Of a stretch of 64,000 bases of DNA, positions 24,472 to 34,334 are shown piece after piece. The stretch is taken from contig NZ_CP056123.1 of NCBI RefSeq assembly GCF_018219155.1, forward strand, positions 1,037,505 through 1,101,504, read 5' to 3'. A model generated the notes under the pieces. That model did no database searches. It worked only from the letters and a program-made list of their open reading frames with translations, and was not told where the DNA came from. Every line of letters begins with the position of its first letter. Within the stretch, counting starts at the first letter, position 1. The position numbers and the translations under genes are program-made. Source of the DNA: Moritella sp. 24 (GTDB lineage: Bacteria > Pseudomonadota > Gammaproteobacteria > Enterobacterales > Moritellaceae).

Positions 24472-24951
24472 AATAAAACTCACTATATAGGCGTAGCTTA
24501 AGGCTATCGCATTATTTGTAATAAGCTTCATTACCGTATAACGATAATATTCTGAAATCTAACTATCTTTATTTTATAAATAGTTGATTGAGTAAGAAGT
24601 GTTTACAGCACGCAACATTTGCTGTATTTCGTTGTTCAATAATTTAGCTTTGTATGTTGGATTCTTTAATCTGGCTTACGGAAGTTTTCTAGGTAAGGCT
24701 TAATCGCTGATGTTTATTTCGAGGATTGTTATTAAATAAATCTGAGTGGATACTAGCAGTCAGATTTATAAGTAGCAAGTTTATTTTTGTTTATTGTTAA
24801 TTATTTTTATTTATTGTTTAGCTACGTCTCATTTTTCCGCTATTATACCACCCCTTAATGATTAAGATAACATGATGTTTTACTGACTGTTTGTGTTTTA
24901 ATCTCACCGATTTTATTTATTGTAGCGGTAATCCGCAGGAGAGAAAATAAC
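24472..24951. other. 480-bp intergenic region before yjjG
   Basis: AT-rich, with no further gene, repeat or clear operator seen. It separates divergent genes and should hold both promoters. Confidence 0.45.
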
Positions 24952-25638
24952 ATGAAGTATCAATGGATCTTATTTGATGCAGATGAAACCTTATTTCATT
25001 TTGATGCATTTAAAGGATTGGAACTAATGTTTTCTCGTTTTGGTGTTGATTTTAGTCGAGATGATTTTAGCCATTATCAAAAGGTAAATTTACCTTTATG
25101 GGTCGATTATCAAGATGGTCGTATTACTGCAACGCAATTACAAAATAAACGTTTTGAATCATGGGCCAATAAATTGAAGGTGACAACGCAAACGTTAAAC
25201 AGTGCGTTTATGACTGCAATGGCTGATATATGCAGTTTACTTCCGGGTGCTAAATCCTTGATTACGGCGTTAACCGGAAAAGTAAATATGGGTATTATCA
25301 CTAATGGTTTTACTGAATTACAGCGTGTACGCTTAGAAAAAACCGGTTTGAAAGACGTATTTTCACCACTTGTTATCTCAGAGCAAGTCGGTATTGCTAA
25401 ACCTGATGTTGCTATATTTGAACATGCTCTTTCTCACATGGGCGAAATTCAGCGTGAACATATATTGATGGTGGGTGATAATCCACATTCTGATATTTTG
25501 GGTGGAATGAATGCAGGTTTTGATACGTGTTGGCTTAATAGTGAAAACGCAGCGTTACCTAAAGGCATTAAGCCAAGCTATGAAGTAACCTCGTTGACGC
25601 AACTAGAAGCCTTGTTATTACCAGTTGAATCAAAATAG
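24952..25638 (+). CDS. yjjG: Pyrimidine 5'-nucleotidase YjjG (HAD family)
   Basis: A 228-residue HAD-superfamily phosphatase that dephosphorylates nucleoside monophosphates, including damaged or analogue pyrimidine nucleotides. HAD motif I is FDADET (nucleophile Asp 9, acid/base Asp 11). The helical cap lies at about residues 18-95. Motif II is MGIITNGF, motif III has the lysine in IAKPDVAIF, and motif IV is MVGDNPHSDILGG. The length and the DADETLF start are those of YjjG. AGGAGAG precedes the ATG. Confidence 0.9.
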   Translation: MKYQWILFDADETLFHFDAFKGLELMFSRFGVDFSRDDFSHYQKVNLPLWVDYQDGRITATQLQNKRFESWANKLKVTTQTLNSAFMTAMADICSLLPGAKSLITALTGKVNMGIITNGFTELQRVRLEKTGLKDVFSPLVISEQVGIAKPDVAIFEHALSHMGEIQREHILMVGDNPHSDILGGMNAGFDTCWLNSENAALPKGIKPSYEVTSLTQLEALLLPVESK

Positions 25639-25749
25639 TACTTATTTATTTTGGTATCTTGCCGATATGTTTTTATAAGAGATACGGTTTTATTATAGAT
25701 ACAGTTCCGTTATCAACGTCGTATCTAATTAGTTTATAGGGAAAAATAC

Positions 25750-26352
25750 ATGTTTAAAGTGTCAACGCTTGCAAGCATACCGTTATTCATTGTTGCACCA
25801 ACACTCATGGCCGAACCGTTTGGTCATAATAATGCGCAGCTAAGTTATCGAGCGAAGCATTGGGCTATAAATGTAGAACGAGCGTTAACGGAAGATTTTT
25901 ATGTTACGGGTTTTTATCATCACACTGATGACATCGCTCTAAGCCCTAATGTAAAAGCTAAAGCTAAGATCCTTGGCGCAGGGTTGATGACGTCTACAAA
26001 CATTGGCCACATGACTGAGTTTTATGCGGGGGCTAACCTCATTCAGAGCTCAATTAAGTCATGGGAAAATGGCAATGAACGAGCACCTGAATCTAATTTT
26101 TATCCGAGTGTCATTGCAGGTATCAAGCTATCTTCGAATGAGAAGTTTGAAGCAGATTTTAATGTTAACCGTGGTTTTAGCAGTAGCGATTATACGTATG
26201 ACTATCTTGATACCACGTCTTTTACCATCGGTGGTAAATACTTCATTGATCAATCAATGGCGTTGGGTTTATCTTACGTGTGGATGAAAGAGCAAGATAA
26301 AGCAATTAGTTGGGATAATATTGGGGTGTCGTTTAGTTTGTATTTCGAATAA
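25750..26352 (+). CDS. Small outer-membrane beta-barrel protein
   Basis: A 200-residue exported protein. It has a signal peptide ending LMA, then eight or so amphipathic strands with aromatic girdles (HWAINVERALTEDFYVTGFYHH, MTEFYAGANLIQSS, FTIGGKYFIDQSMALGLSYVWM), ending in FSLYFE with a near-terminal Phe. The pattern is that of small OmpA-like or YfaZ-like barrels, but I cannot name the family. Ribosome site GGGA precedes the ATG. It has its own terminator. Confidence 0.7.
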   Translation: MFKVSTLASIPLFIVAPTLMAEPFGHNNAQLSYRAKHWAINVERALTEDFYVTGFYHHTDDIALSPNVKAKAKILGAGLMTSTNIGHMTEFYAGANLIQSSIKSWENGNERAPESNFYPSVIAGIKLSSNEKFEADFNVNRGFSSSDYTYDYLDTTSFTIGGKYFIDQSMALGLSYVWMKEQDKAISWDNIGVSFSLYFE

Positions 26353-26382
26353 TACGAACGAGACAATAACACGACTATATAT

Positions 26383-26413
26383 AAAAAAGACGAACATTGA
26401 GTTCGTCTTTTTT
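26383..26413. terminator. Strong terminator after the barrel gene
   Basis: A perfect 13-bp stem (26383-26395 with 26401-26413) has A6 on the left and T6 on the right around a 5-base loop. It probably serves the convergent permease gene too. Confidence 0.92.
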
Positions 26414-26469
26414 ATTGTCTTCGATTATTTAGTGTATGAATATAAAACTATTCATTAATCAATGGGTGA

Positions 26470-27762
26470 CTATTGCACTAATGAGTAGAAGATAGCAGAG
26501 ATAGAAATAACACCAATTAATGTAATAAATACATTGCTTAGGGCACCTGAGTACTGACGCATAGCAGGTACTTTATGAATAGCATACATAGGCATGATAA
26601 AAAGTAATAACGCAATAATTGGACCGCCTAAGCTTTCAATCATATGTAAGATATTTGGATTAATTGTTGCAACAGCCCATGCAGTTACCAGCATGAATAC
26701 GGTAGTGAAGCTGTTTAACGTTTTCTTACTTACTTCTTTACCACGGCTACGTGCAGTTTTAACAACAAGTCCATTTAAGCCTTCACTCGCACCAATATAA
26801 TGACCTAAGAAAGATTTAGTGATAGCAATGATAGCTACGATTGGCGCTGCATACGCAATCACTGGTGTATCAAAATGGTTAGCGAGATACGTTAAAATAG
26901 ACACGTTCATTTCTTTTGCTTCTGCAAGGTTGGCTGGTGATAGGCTTAACACACAACTGAATACAAAGAACATCACCGTTGCAACCATCATTACATGTGC
27001 ACACAATAAGATACGTGAGCATTTTTTCTCTGCGTCATCACCATATTCATTTTTCTTTGCAACAGCGAATGAAGATATAACAGGTGAGTGATTAAAAGAG
27101 AAAACCATCACAGGTAAAATCAACCAAATAGCCATCATAATTGAACTCATACCACCATCGGCAGGTACAACTTGTTCAAAAATAGCGGTATTCCAATAAG
27201 GGATAAGGTAGCAAGCAAGCATTAATAATACTGCTACAAACGGGAATACTAAGACACTCATTGCTTTGATAATTAATTGTTCGCCTAAACGCACAATCGC
27301 AATTAAACCAAGGATAAGTGCTAATGCTAAAATCGCACGTGGTGGTGGCTGAATATGTAATTGGTTTAGCATGAAGTCTTGCACTGTATTTGTAAGAGCA
27401 ACACTGTAAACAAGTAGAATTGGATAGATTGCAAAGAAGTATAATAGGGTGATGAGTTTACCCATGCCTGCGCCAAAGTGTTCTTCAACCACTTCGGTAA
27501 TATCTGCACCAGGGTTCGCACTTGATAACACAAAGCGAGTCATGCCGCGGTGAGCAAAGAATGTCATTGGCAAGGCGAGTACAGCCATGACTAATAAAGG
27601 AATTAAACCACCTACACCAGCGGTAATTGGCAGAAACAGTGTACCAGCACCAACGGCGGTACCGTATAAACCAAGTACCCAAACAATGTCACTTTTGGTC
27701 CAGCTTGAACTTGATTTTTTTGTTGTATTTGAAGTCGAAATATTTGCTGTTAACGTATCCAC
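26470..27762 (-). CDS. HAAAP-family serine/threonine permease (SdaC-like)
   Basis: A 430-residue inner-membrane proton/sodium amino-acid symporter with about 11 membrane spans, matching SdaC in length. It begins with a polar Ser/Thr-rich tail, followed by WVLGLYGTAVGAGTLFLPI (first helix with the unwound GAGTLFLP motif typical of the fold). Later blocks are MVFSFNHSPVISSFAVAKK and KSFLGHYIGASEGLNGL. The start is GTG at 27762 with CAGGAG about 10 bases upstream. Serine is the likeliest substrate by similarity to SdaC; tryptophan or tyrosine relatives are less alike. Confidence 0.88.
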   Translation of the reverse strand: MDTLTANISTSNTTKKSSSSWTKSDIVWVLGLYGTAVGAGTLFLPITAGVGGLIPLLVMAVLALPMTFFAHRGMTRFVLSSANPGADITEVVEEHFGAGMGKLITLLYFFAIYPILLVYSVALTNTVQDFMLNQLHIQPPPRAILALALILGLIAIVRLGEQLIIKAMSVLVFPFVAVLLMLACYLIPYWNTAIFEQVVPADGGMSSIMMAIWLILPVMVFSFNHSPVISSFAVAKKNEYGDDAEKKCSRILLCAHVMMVATVMFFVFSCVLSLSPANLAEAKEMNVSILTYLANHFDTPVIAYAAPIVAIIAITKSFLGHYIGASEGLNGLVVKTARSRGKEVSKKTLNSFTTVFMLVTAWAVATINPNILHMIESLGGPIIALLLFIMPMYAIHKVPAMRQYSGALSNVFITLIGVISISAIFYSLVQ

Positions 27763-28135
27763 TCTGGATATCTCCTGTAAAAATAATAAATCTACAAAGA
27801 GTTATAGTCATCGTTCTTCCGTGCTTCACCGTAAAGGCGAACAAGCGCATCGCAATATTATTATTTAGCGCTTCTCTATTTTAATACCTACTAAGTACTA
27901 TAAATCTTACCTTGGAATGCAAGTTATAAAATATAGTTTAATCTGTCAAATATATTTTAACGGTGAGCAGGCGTGTTGGATAGGATGATTGAATTGTGTG
28001 ATCTGGCGCTCGTTATAAGCCTTTAGGGGCAGAATGTAGTGATTATGAATTAATCAAAAAATAGCTAAATAAGATCAGGTATTGAAATATATTTAGCTAT
28101 AAATAGAAGAATATTGAAGTGAAATACAGGAAACA
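27763..28135. other. 373-bp intergenic region upstream of the permease
   Basis: It holds the permease promoter on the minus strand. I see no gene, repeat or recognisable riboswitch. Confidence 0.45.
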
Positions 28136-30886
28136 TTAATTATTGTATTGTGTACTTAATACCTGTTTATGTAAGTTCAACATGTTATTAATGGGTTGGG
28201 GTTTTCCAATTCCGTAACCTTGCGCATAATCGACACCAATCGACTCTAACTCTTGCTTTATCGCGTCATTCTCTACAAATTCGGCAACTGTTTTCAACTT
28301 CATTAGGTGACCTATTTCATTAATAGATTTAACCATAGCGGCATCAATTGGGTTCGTTAAGATATCTTTAATGAAGATGCCATCAATTTTTAAGGTGTTT
28401 ACTGGTAGATTTTTTAGATAGGCAAATGAAGATAAGCCACTACCAAAATCATCCAATGCAAATTGGCAGCCAAATTCACTTAAGGTATTAATAAACACTG
28501 TTGCGTTAGCAAGGTTACTAATTGCGGCTGTTTCTGTTATTTCAAACATGATCTGTTTTGGTAATACGTTTGCTTGGGTGATTCTATACATGATGTGCTG
28601 TAGCAATTCATCATCACCCAGTGAGGCACCGGATAGATTAATGCTGATATGATCAAACATTGTGAGTTGCTTACTGTTTGTTTGCATCCAAGTAAGTGTC
28701 CGCTCGAACACCCAACGGTCAATGGGCTGTGATAAATTATAGCGCTCGGCAATCGGTAAAAAGATCCCTGGAGCAATTAGCTGACCATTCTTATCCTGCA
28801 TACGTAATAGCACTTCAAAAATAAACTTATGATCAGGATTAGATAAGGCGAGAATCGGCTGTGCGTAAAGCTCAAACCGGTCTTCATTCAGTGCTTCTTT
28901 AATTTCGTTAACCCAGCGAAATTCACCATCGCGTATCGTGAGTAGTTCATCGTTATCGTGGTAAGTATGTACTCGGTTTCGGCCTAAATCTTTTGCGGCA
29001 TAACAGGCTAAATCGGCATGAATAAGCACTTCGCTCGTGTTACCTGAATGACGACTGATTTCTGCCACGCCAATACTGACGCCAATGCTAAAACAATTCT
29101 TTTTCCATATGAATTGGAATGTCTTAATTCGTTCTAATATTTTATTGGCAGCGACCACTGCGTCTGTAAGTTGGGTATTACGCATTAATATCGCAAATTC
29201 ATCACCACCTAATCGCGCCAATATATCGTTTGGTTTCATGTTTTCATCGATTAAGCCTGCAACTTGGCGCAATAATTCGTCACCCGCTGCATGACCGCAA
29301 GTATCATTAATTATTTTAAACTGATCTAAGTCTAAGAAACACAATACATGGGTGAGTTGACTACCTTGTGCGCTGCATACTGCATCTGTCAGTTGATGCT
29401 CAAATTCATAACGGTTAATCAGTCCCGTCAACATGTCGTGCTTTGCTTGATAGGCTATTTGTTTTGAGATTATTCGAGATTCGGTAATATCAACTTGAAT
29501 ACCAATAAAGTGAGTGACTTTACCGGTCGCATTGGTCATTGGAATGATAGTGACTTTAGCCCAATATAATTCACCATTTTTACGCTGATTTTTAACTTCG
29601 TTAGACCATTCATAGCCATTTGAGATACTGTGCCATAGGTCGGTATAAGTTGTATCTGTGGTTTCGGGAGAGCTGAAAAAATTGGCTTTTTTACCGACGG
29701 ACTCTTTAGACGAGTAGCCTGTGATATTCGTAAATCGAGGATTAACATATTCAATAATACCTTTGGTATTCGTGATGATAATACCGTCTAAGCTGCACTC
29801 AACAACACGTGATAATTTTTGTAAATTAGATGTGTTTTTTTGTTGTAAGGTTATATCGTCACATACACCAACCCCGCCATCGATTTCGCCGGTGCTGGAA
29901 TAAAGCGGCACCAAATCGACTTCTAAATAAGATTTTTTGCGGTGTGATACGGAAATATACTCTCCTTCAAAGGTACTTACTTGTCCTTTTAATGATGACT
30001 TTATGGCTTTGGAAAGGTTGTCGTTTTGGACCTTTTTCAGCATGTTAAAGCCAATTAACCCATTTTTATTTGCCCCGATAATATGCTCAAAATGGCGATT
30101 CGTTTTTAATAACACGCCTTGCTTATCATAATGAAAAATACCGACGGGTGAATGTTCAAAAATAGAGTTTAGTTTTGCTTCACTTTGTATCAATTCTGCG
30201 GTTCGTTGTGCCACTTTGTCGCGTAAATTTTTGACTTGTTGACGATAGCTGACGGTTTGCATTAGAAACAGCAGAAAAACACTAAACATGAAAATGGTAG
30301 AGATTAACATTGTCTTGTTGAAATGCTGATTAAGCTGAAAAGAAATCGTATCAATACTGATATCTGCTGCGACAATGTAAATGCTGCCATCTTCGGCATG
30401 TAGCGGAATAAAAATACTGCGGAAGCGACCCCATTTATCTTGGTATTCGATTAATAGAGGTTGTGATTGAGAAAAAAGATCGTATAAATCAGCACTTGCA
30501 TCATCATAAATGGCTAAGAATTCAGGTGATGTTTTGTCATTATCTGTATCTTCACCTTCACTGGTGGAAGTAAAGAGAAGCTGGTTATCACGTAAAATAA
30601 GTGTATATAAATTTGTAATACCTACATTGTTGGCATAGCTGGTTAATAAACTACGATTTACAGCATCCAGTTTAGCAATCTTGTCGTTGGCGACCATATC
30701 ATTGTGATGAAAGTTTGCTGGTAATAATGAAGAAATGGCCAAAGCAGCTGTTTTTAATTTTAGATCTAATTCGGTATAAATATGGTTTTTTTCTTGGAAA
30801 TAACTATAAGTGGCTAAGCTAACAATCGATAAAATATAGATGGATATTGAAATATAAATTCGTTTGTTTGATTCAACAAGCTGCAT
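28136..30886 (-). CDS. Membrane PAS-GGDEF-EAL c-di-GMP signalling protein
   Basis: A 916-residue sensor. TM1 is near residues 10-30 and a periplasmic region lies at 31-190. TM2 is near 192-212, followed by a short coiled segment and two PAS domains (about 235-350 and 360-475). The GGDEF domain is at about 480-645 (intact RLGGDEFAIL) and the EAL domain at about 665-905. The GGDEF motif predicts diguanylate cyclase ability. The EAL signature reads FEVLLR (EVL rather than EAL), but the other catalytic residues are present: NLSGAS, FEITET, ALDDFGSG, KIDGIF, AEFVEN and QGYGIGKP. It may therefore make, degrade or only sense c-di-GMP. No good ribosome site precedes the ATG. Confidence 0.9.
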   Translation of the reverse strand: MQLVESNKRIYISISIYILSIVSLATYSYFQEKNHIYTELDLKLKTAALAISSLLPANFHHNDMVANDKIAKLDAVNRSLLTSYANNVGITNLYTLILRDNQLLFTSTSEGEDTDNDKTSPEFLAIYDDASADLYDLFSQSQPLLIEYQDKWGRFRSIFIPLHAEDGSIYIVAADISIDTISFQLNQHFNKTMLISTIFMFSVFLLFLMQTVSYRQQVKNLRDKVAQRTAELIQSEAKLNSIFEHSPVGIFHYDKQGVLLKTNRHFEHIIGANKNGLIGFNMLKKVQNDNLSKAIKSSLKGQVSTFEGEYISVSHRKKSYLEVDLVPLYSSTGEIDGGVGVCDDITLQQKNTSNLQKLSRVVECSLDGIIITNTKGIIEYVNPRFTNITGYSSKESVGKKANFFSSPETTDTTYTDLWHSISNGYEWSNEVKNQRKNGELYWAKVTIIPMTNATGKVTHFIGIQVDITESRIISKQIAYQAKHDMLTGLINRYEFEHQLTDAVCSAQGSQLTHVLCFLDLDQFKIINDTCGHAAGDELLRQVAGLIDENMKPNDILARLGGDEFAILMRNTQLTDAVVAANKILERIKTFQFIWKKNCFSIGVSIGVAEISRHSGNTSEVLIHADLACYAAKDLGRNRVHTYHDNDELLTIRDGEFRWVNEIKEALNEDRFELYAQPILALSNPDHKFIFEVLLRMQDKNGQLIAPGIFLPIAERYNLSQPIDRWVFERTLTWMQTNSKQLTMFDHISINLSGASLGDDELLQHIMYRITQANVLPKQIMFEITETAAISNLANATVFINTLSEFGCQFALDDFGSGLSSFAYLKNLPVNTLKIDGIFIKDILTNPIDAAMVKSINEIGHLMKLKTVAEFVENDAIKQELESIGVDYAQGYGIGKPQPINNMLNLHKQVLSTQYNN

Positions 30887-31043
30887 TTTTAGTGAACTAT
30901 TATGATTAATGTCTTTTCAATATGCCTTTTTTGGATATTGATTGCAATATATGAAACTGATTTATCCTACCTCTTAGGGTATAAGTACCGCTAGTACTAC
31001 TTAAGTATTAATTTTAAGGTGCTGCGGTATCGCTTATATAGGA

Positions 31044-32069
31044 TTAACTGGTTTTTAAATTACGTTTTAAATTACGTTTGTTATCGGCGTCTCGACGTAG
31101 TTGACCTGGTGAAATATTAAATCGTTGTCGAAATACTTTGCACAAATAACTCGTGTCTTTAAATCCAACTTCGTCTGCAAGACTGGCTAAGCAATGATTA
31201 GAATTAAGTAAACGCCAATGTAAATGTTGTAGGCGGATTTCATTCCAGTATTGATGCGCAGACATCTTAAAATGTAATTTAAAACGTCTATCTAGTTGTC
31301 GACGACTTAATCCGATGTGAGCGGCTAGCTGCTCTGTTGATGTATCTGTTGCTATTCGTTCTTGCATTAATGCAATACTGCGGCTGATATGGCGATCATG
31401 ATGTATTGTTTGCTGGCGAGATTTCAATTGATGTAACTGATCTCGGTTTTCATCCACGAGCATATCTGCAAGCCCTTTTATTGCCCATGTTTGACCAAGA
31501 TGTCGACTGAGTATCGCAACGGCTAAGTCAATTGCCGCGCTGCCTCCTGAGCAGCTAATCCGCTTTTTATCTATATAGTATAACTTTTCTTCGATGACAT
31601 CTAAGCGTGGGTAAGCAGTGTTAAACTCATTCACATGACGCCAATGAACTGCGACTTTATAGTCGTTTAACAAACCTAACTCAGCAAGTGTGAAACAGGC
31701 GTTATCAATGCTAACGAGTGTAAGACCGAGTGCGGCTGCTTGTTTTAAGAAGGCTCCGTAATATTGCGCTTGTTGTTGTGACTGGCGTGCAGTGCGACAA
31801 CCAAAAATGACGACATAATCATAATTGCATAAATTAATATCTGCTGGAGTATGCCGTATGGCAATTGGAATACCACTACTTGATGTGACATGATTTTTTT
31901 CTAATCCAACCACTTTCCATGAGCAATGCCGTTGTTGGCTATGATCGGCCTCATCTGCTGAAAAGCGCAATTTGTCCAAAAAACCACCTAACGGTAACAT
32001 GTTAAATTCGGGTAATGGTAATAGTAAGAAACGTACTTCAGCTGAATTAATCATAGTAGGCTCAATCAT
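31044..32069 (-). CDS. GlxA-type AraC-family transcriptional regulator
   Basis: A 341-residue regulator. Residues about 8-190 form a DJ-1/PfpI (class I glutamine amidotransferase-like) sensory domain with DYVVIFGCR, LVSIDNACFTLAELGLL and ISCSGGSAAIDLAVAIL. Residues about 230-330 form the double helix-turn-helix of the AraC family (TEQLAAHIGLSRRQLDRRFK and LADEVGFKDTSYLCKVFRQR). Such proteins usually control amino-acid or amine use. It is divergent from the LysE-family exporter starting 97 bp away and probably controls it. Confidence 0.9.
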   Translation of the reverse strand: MIEPTMINSAEVRFLLLPLPEFNMLPLGGFLDKLRFSADEADHSQQRHCSWKVVGLEKNHVTSSSGIPIAIRHTPADINLCNYDYVVIFGCRTARQSQQQAQYYGAFLKQAAALGLTLVSIDNACFTLAELGLLNDYKVAVHWRHVNEFNTAYPRLDVIEEKLYYIDKKRISCSGGSAAIDLAVAILSRHLGQTWAIKGLADMLVDENRDQLHQLKSRQQTIHHDRHISRSIALMQERIATDTSTEQLAAHIGLSRRQLDRRFKLHFKMSAHQYWNEIRLQHLHWRLLNSNHCLASLADEVGFKDTSYLCKVFRQRFNISPGQLRRDADNKRNLKRNLKTS

Positions 32070-32166
32070 GACTTTGTCTAAATATTACCATATTACGTCT
32101 TAATTTTACCTAATGTATTTTGTGACCGATTTTATACTAGGTGCAATTATAGTTACTTTGGACAAT

Positions 32167-32778
32167 ATGATGGCGTTTAATCTTTGGTTAGTATTTTTAG
32201 TTGCAGCGGCTGGTTTAGCCATGGTGCCTGGGCCTAATTCTTTATTGGCGTTGAGTCATGGTGCACGTTATGGACATAAACGAACACTGTTTACCATTTG
32301 TGGTGGCGTCATGGGTTTTTTAATTTTAATTGCCATTGCGATGTTTGGCTTAGGGGCGGTACTGCAAGCGCAGCCTAATGCGATGACTGCGCTGCAATGG
32401 ATTGGTGCGGCTTATTTAGTCTGGCTTGGGGTTAAATTATGTTATGCACCCGCTATTGAATTGACCGAGCTTGGAGACTGTAAAATGCAGAGCCCAGCTA
32501 ACTTATTCCGCCAAGGTTTTTTTGCTGCATTATCAAACCCTAAAGTGCTGCTATTTTTTACGGCTTTTTTAGCGCAATTTATCGAACCACAGAAACCTTT
32601 ATTACCACAGTTTGTGGTGATTGCGATGACCTTTATTTGTGTTGAATTCTTAGCTGAATACGGTGTTGCACGTATTGCTCATTATATTAGACCTAAGTTA
32701 ATGCACAGTGGCCAAGTGTTTAACCAGTGCTGTGGAATGCTTTTTATTGTTCTCGGTATATCGATGACACTGGCTTAA
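32167..32778 (+). CDS. LysE/RhtB-family amino-acid exporter
   Basis: A 203-residue inner-membrane exporter with six predicted spans. The family signature MVPGPNSLLALSHGARYG is near residue 20, followed by AAYLVWLGVKL and the FAALSNPKVLLFFTAFLAQF block of the RhtB branch. I prefer ATG 32167, which places the first helix at the N-terminus as in the family; an in-frame ATG at 32113 would add an unusual 18-residue hydrophobic leader. The divergent GlxA-type regulator probably responds to the exported amino acid. Confidence 0.85.
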   Translation: MMAFNLWLVFLVAAAGLAMVPGPNSLLALSHGARYGHKRTLFTICGGVMGFLILIAIAMFGLGAVLQAQPNAMTALQWIGAAYLVWLGVKLCYAPAIELTELGDCKMQSPANLFRQGFFAALSNPKVLLFFTAFLAQFIEPQKPLLPQFVVIAMTFICVEFLAEYGVARIAHYIRPKLMHSGQVFNQCCGMLFIVLGISMTLA

Positions 32779-32939
32779 CGTGTATCACTTTAACCGCATA
32801 TATAACCCGTACTTATTAGACTCAAGTAGGGTTTATGCATAAAAAGGATAGTAAAAACAACTTTATCGTTACATCTACTTTACATTTAATGAAGCGAGGT
32901 CAGTATGTTACTTCTATTTATTTTATGGAAGGGAGTAAC

Positions 32940-33479
32940 ATGAATTTATTCTTTAGAATGCTCATTATCATTTTTAGTGCCCGTAAGCAGGATGCAGTGG
33001 CACTTGTTAATAAGCGCAGTGATGGTTTTAGAGTATGGTTACATGATCTCGGTTGGCGTGATCATTTACCTAATTATCGTGTCTTTAGTTTTATGGAGTT
33101 AGGTCGCTTCGGTATTTGGCATTCTTCTCGACTTGCATTATCTGGCCGTTATGGTTTACGTATGATTGCCGCCCAAGATTTTGTTTATCTAAAACCGATA
33201 CGCCCATTTCAAGCATTTACGATGACCACTGAAATTTTGAGTTGGGATGAAAAATATTTTTATTATCAGCATCTGTTTTTTTGTGGTGATAAGTTGGTGG
33301 CGATTGGGCTCGTTAAAGAAATTGCGTTGAAATCAGGAAAGGCGGTGACACCACTTTCATTATTAACGGCTGATTCTGCGCTTAATGGCTCTGTTATTGA
33401 TAGTAGTGATGATAAAGCATTGCATCCTGTGGTAGAAAACTGGCTAGCGATGCAAAAAGCGATAAAAGAAAACACGTAG
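32940..33479 (+). CDS. Thioesterase-like protein (hot-dog fold)
   Basis: A 179-residue cytosolic protein. The central part (NYRVFSFMELGRFGIWHSSR, IAAQDFVYLKPIRPFQAFTM, and YYQHLFFCGDKLVAIGLVKE) follows the 4HBT-type acyl-CoA thioesterase pattern. This matches proteins annotated as thioesterase family or Them6/DUF4442-like. I chose ATG 32940, preceded by AAGGGAG; a start at 32835 adds 35 unlikely residues. The N-terminal stretch MNLFFRMLIIIFSARK is hydrophobic and may associate with the membrane. The substrate is unknown. Confidence 0.72.
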   Translation: MNLFFRMLIIIFSARKQDAVALVNKRSDGFRVWLHDLGWRDHLPNYRVFSFMELGRFGIWHSSRLALSGRYGLRMIAAQDFVYLKPIRPFQAFTMTTEILSWDEKYFYYQHLFFCGDKLVAIGLVKEIALKSGKAVTPLSLLTADSALNGSVIDSSDDKALHPVVENWLAMQKAIKENT

Positions 33480-33569
33480 TTTTCCTATTTTATTTATGTA
33501 AATAAAATGCAACAATATGTATTAAATGTAGATATTTTATTTCATATTATCGAGAGTGAGTAAAGCGTT

Positions 33570-34223
33570 ATCATCAAGTTAAATAAACTAAAATCGCAGG
33601 GGTTCACCCTGATAGAATTGGTCATTGTTATTATAGTGCTGGGTATTCTAGCTGCGGTTGCCATACCTAAATTTATCAATTTACGTGATGATGCGGCAAC
33701 GGTAACGGGAAGTGAAATACTTGCTTCAGTTCATGATAGCATTAATCTATATCGTTCTGGGTGCATAGTTCGTGGTGGCGATATCGAAGAACCTCTTGGT
33801 GATGGTAAAGAAAAATTTGAAATAGATGGAATCCGATCAGGCTATTCAGGGAGTTGTTACCCTGCACTAAAATCAAGTCGAAAAGTATCGAATGCGAATC
33901 AATGTTTTGAAATGTTTAACTCGTTATTAGATGCAGGTCAGTTACCCTATATGAAATACAGTTGGACAGAGACAACAGGCAGTTCAAATCAATCTGATAT
34001 TAATTCAACATTTTTTTCAAAATCACAAACTGAAAATTATAAAGTATTTATTCATCAAGCAGGGACATATCACTCTTATTGCCATTTTTATTATCTTGAT
34101 GGTGTTGATTTGACAGAAACACCTTATCTTTTTATTGATGGTGAAAATGGAAAAATGGCTCAAGGTGTAACAGATGTAACTGGTGGTGTTAAGTGGGCTG
34201 ATAGTTTATTACGATATAATTAG
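33570..34223 (+). CDS. Type IV pilin-like protein with no standard start codon
   Basis: A 217-residue pseudopilin or minor pilin. The class III leader KLNKLKSQGFTLIELVIVI is cut by prepilin peptidase between Gly and Phe; the following hydrophobic helix ends AAVAIPKF. A Cys-containing globular domain comes after it. No ATG, GTG or TTG lies between the in-frame stop at 33561 and the leader. The best-placed codon is ATC at 33570, nine bases after GAGTGAG, giving a normal 10-residue leader. A TTG at 33618 would remove the cleavage site. Either a rare AUC start, a sequence error, or a damaged start is present. It is monocistronic with its own terminator and resembles MSHA/type II secretion pilins. 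Confidence 0.75.
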   Translation: MIKLNKLKSQGFTLIELVIVIIVLGILAAVAIPKFINLRDDAATVTGSEILASVHDSINLYRSGCIVRGGDIEEPLGDGKEKFEIDGIRSGYSGSCYPALKSSRKVSNANQCFEMFNSLLDAGQLPYMKYSWTETTGSSNQSDINSTFFSKSQTENYKVFIHQAGTYHSYCHFYYLDGVDLTETPYLFIDGENGKMAQGVTDVTGGVKWADSLLRYN

Positions 34224-34250
34224 TTTATTCCTGTGGTTGATATAAATAAA

Positions 34251-34281
34251 AAAAGACCGAAGCGATGACTTCGGTCTTTTT
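34251..34281 (+). terminator. Strong terminator after pilin-like gene
   Basis: A perfect 12-bp stem (34251-34262 with 34269-34280) has an A-rich left side and T4-G-T right side. It probably serves the convergent chemoreceptor gene as well. Confidence 0.9.
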
Positions 34282-34334
34282 GTATCTACGCAATTGATTA
34301 TGTCACCTATGCTAATAAAACATAGGCAGCATGA

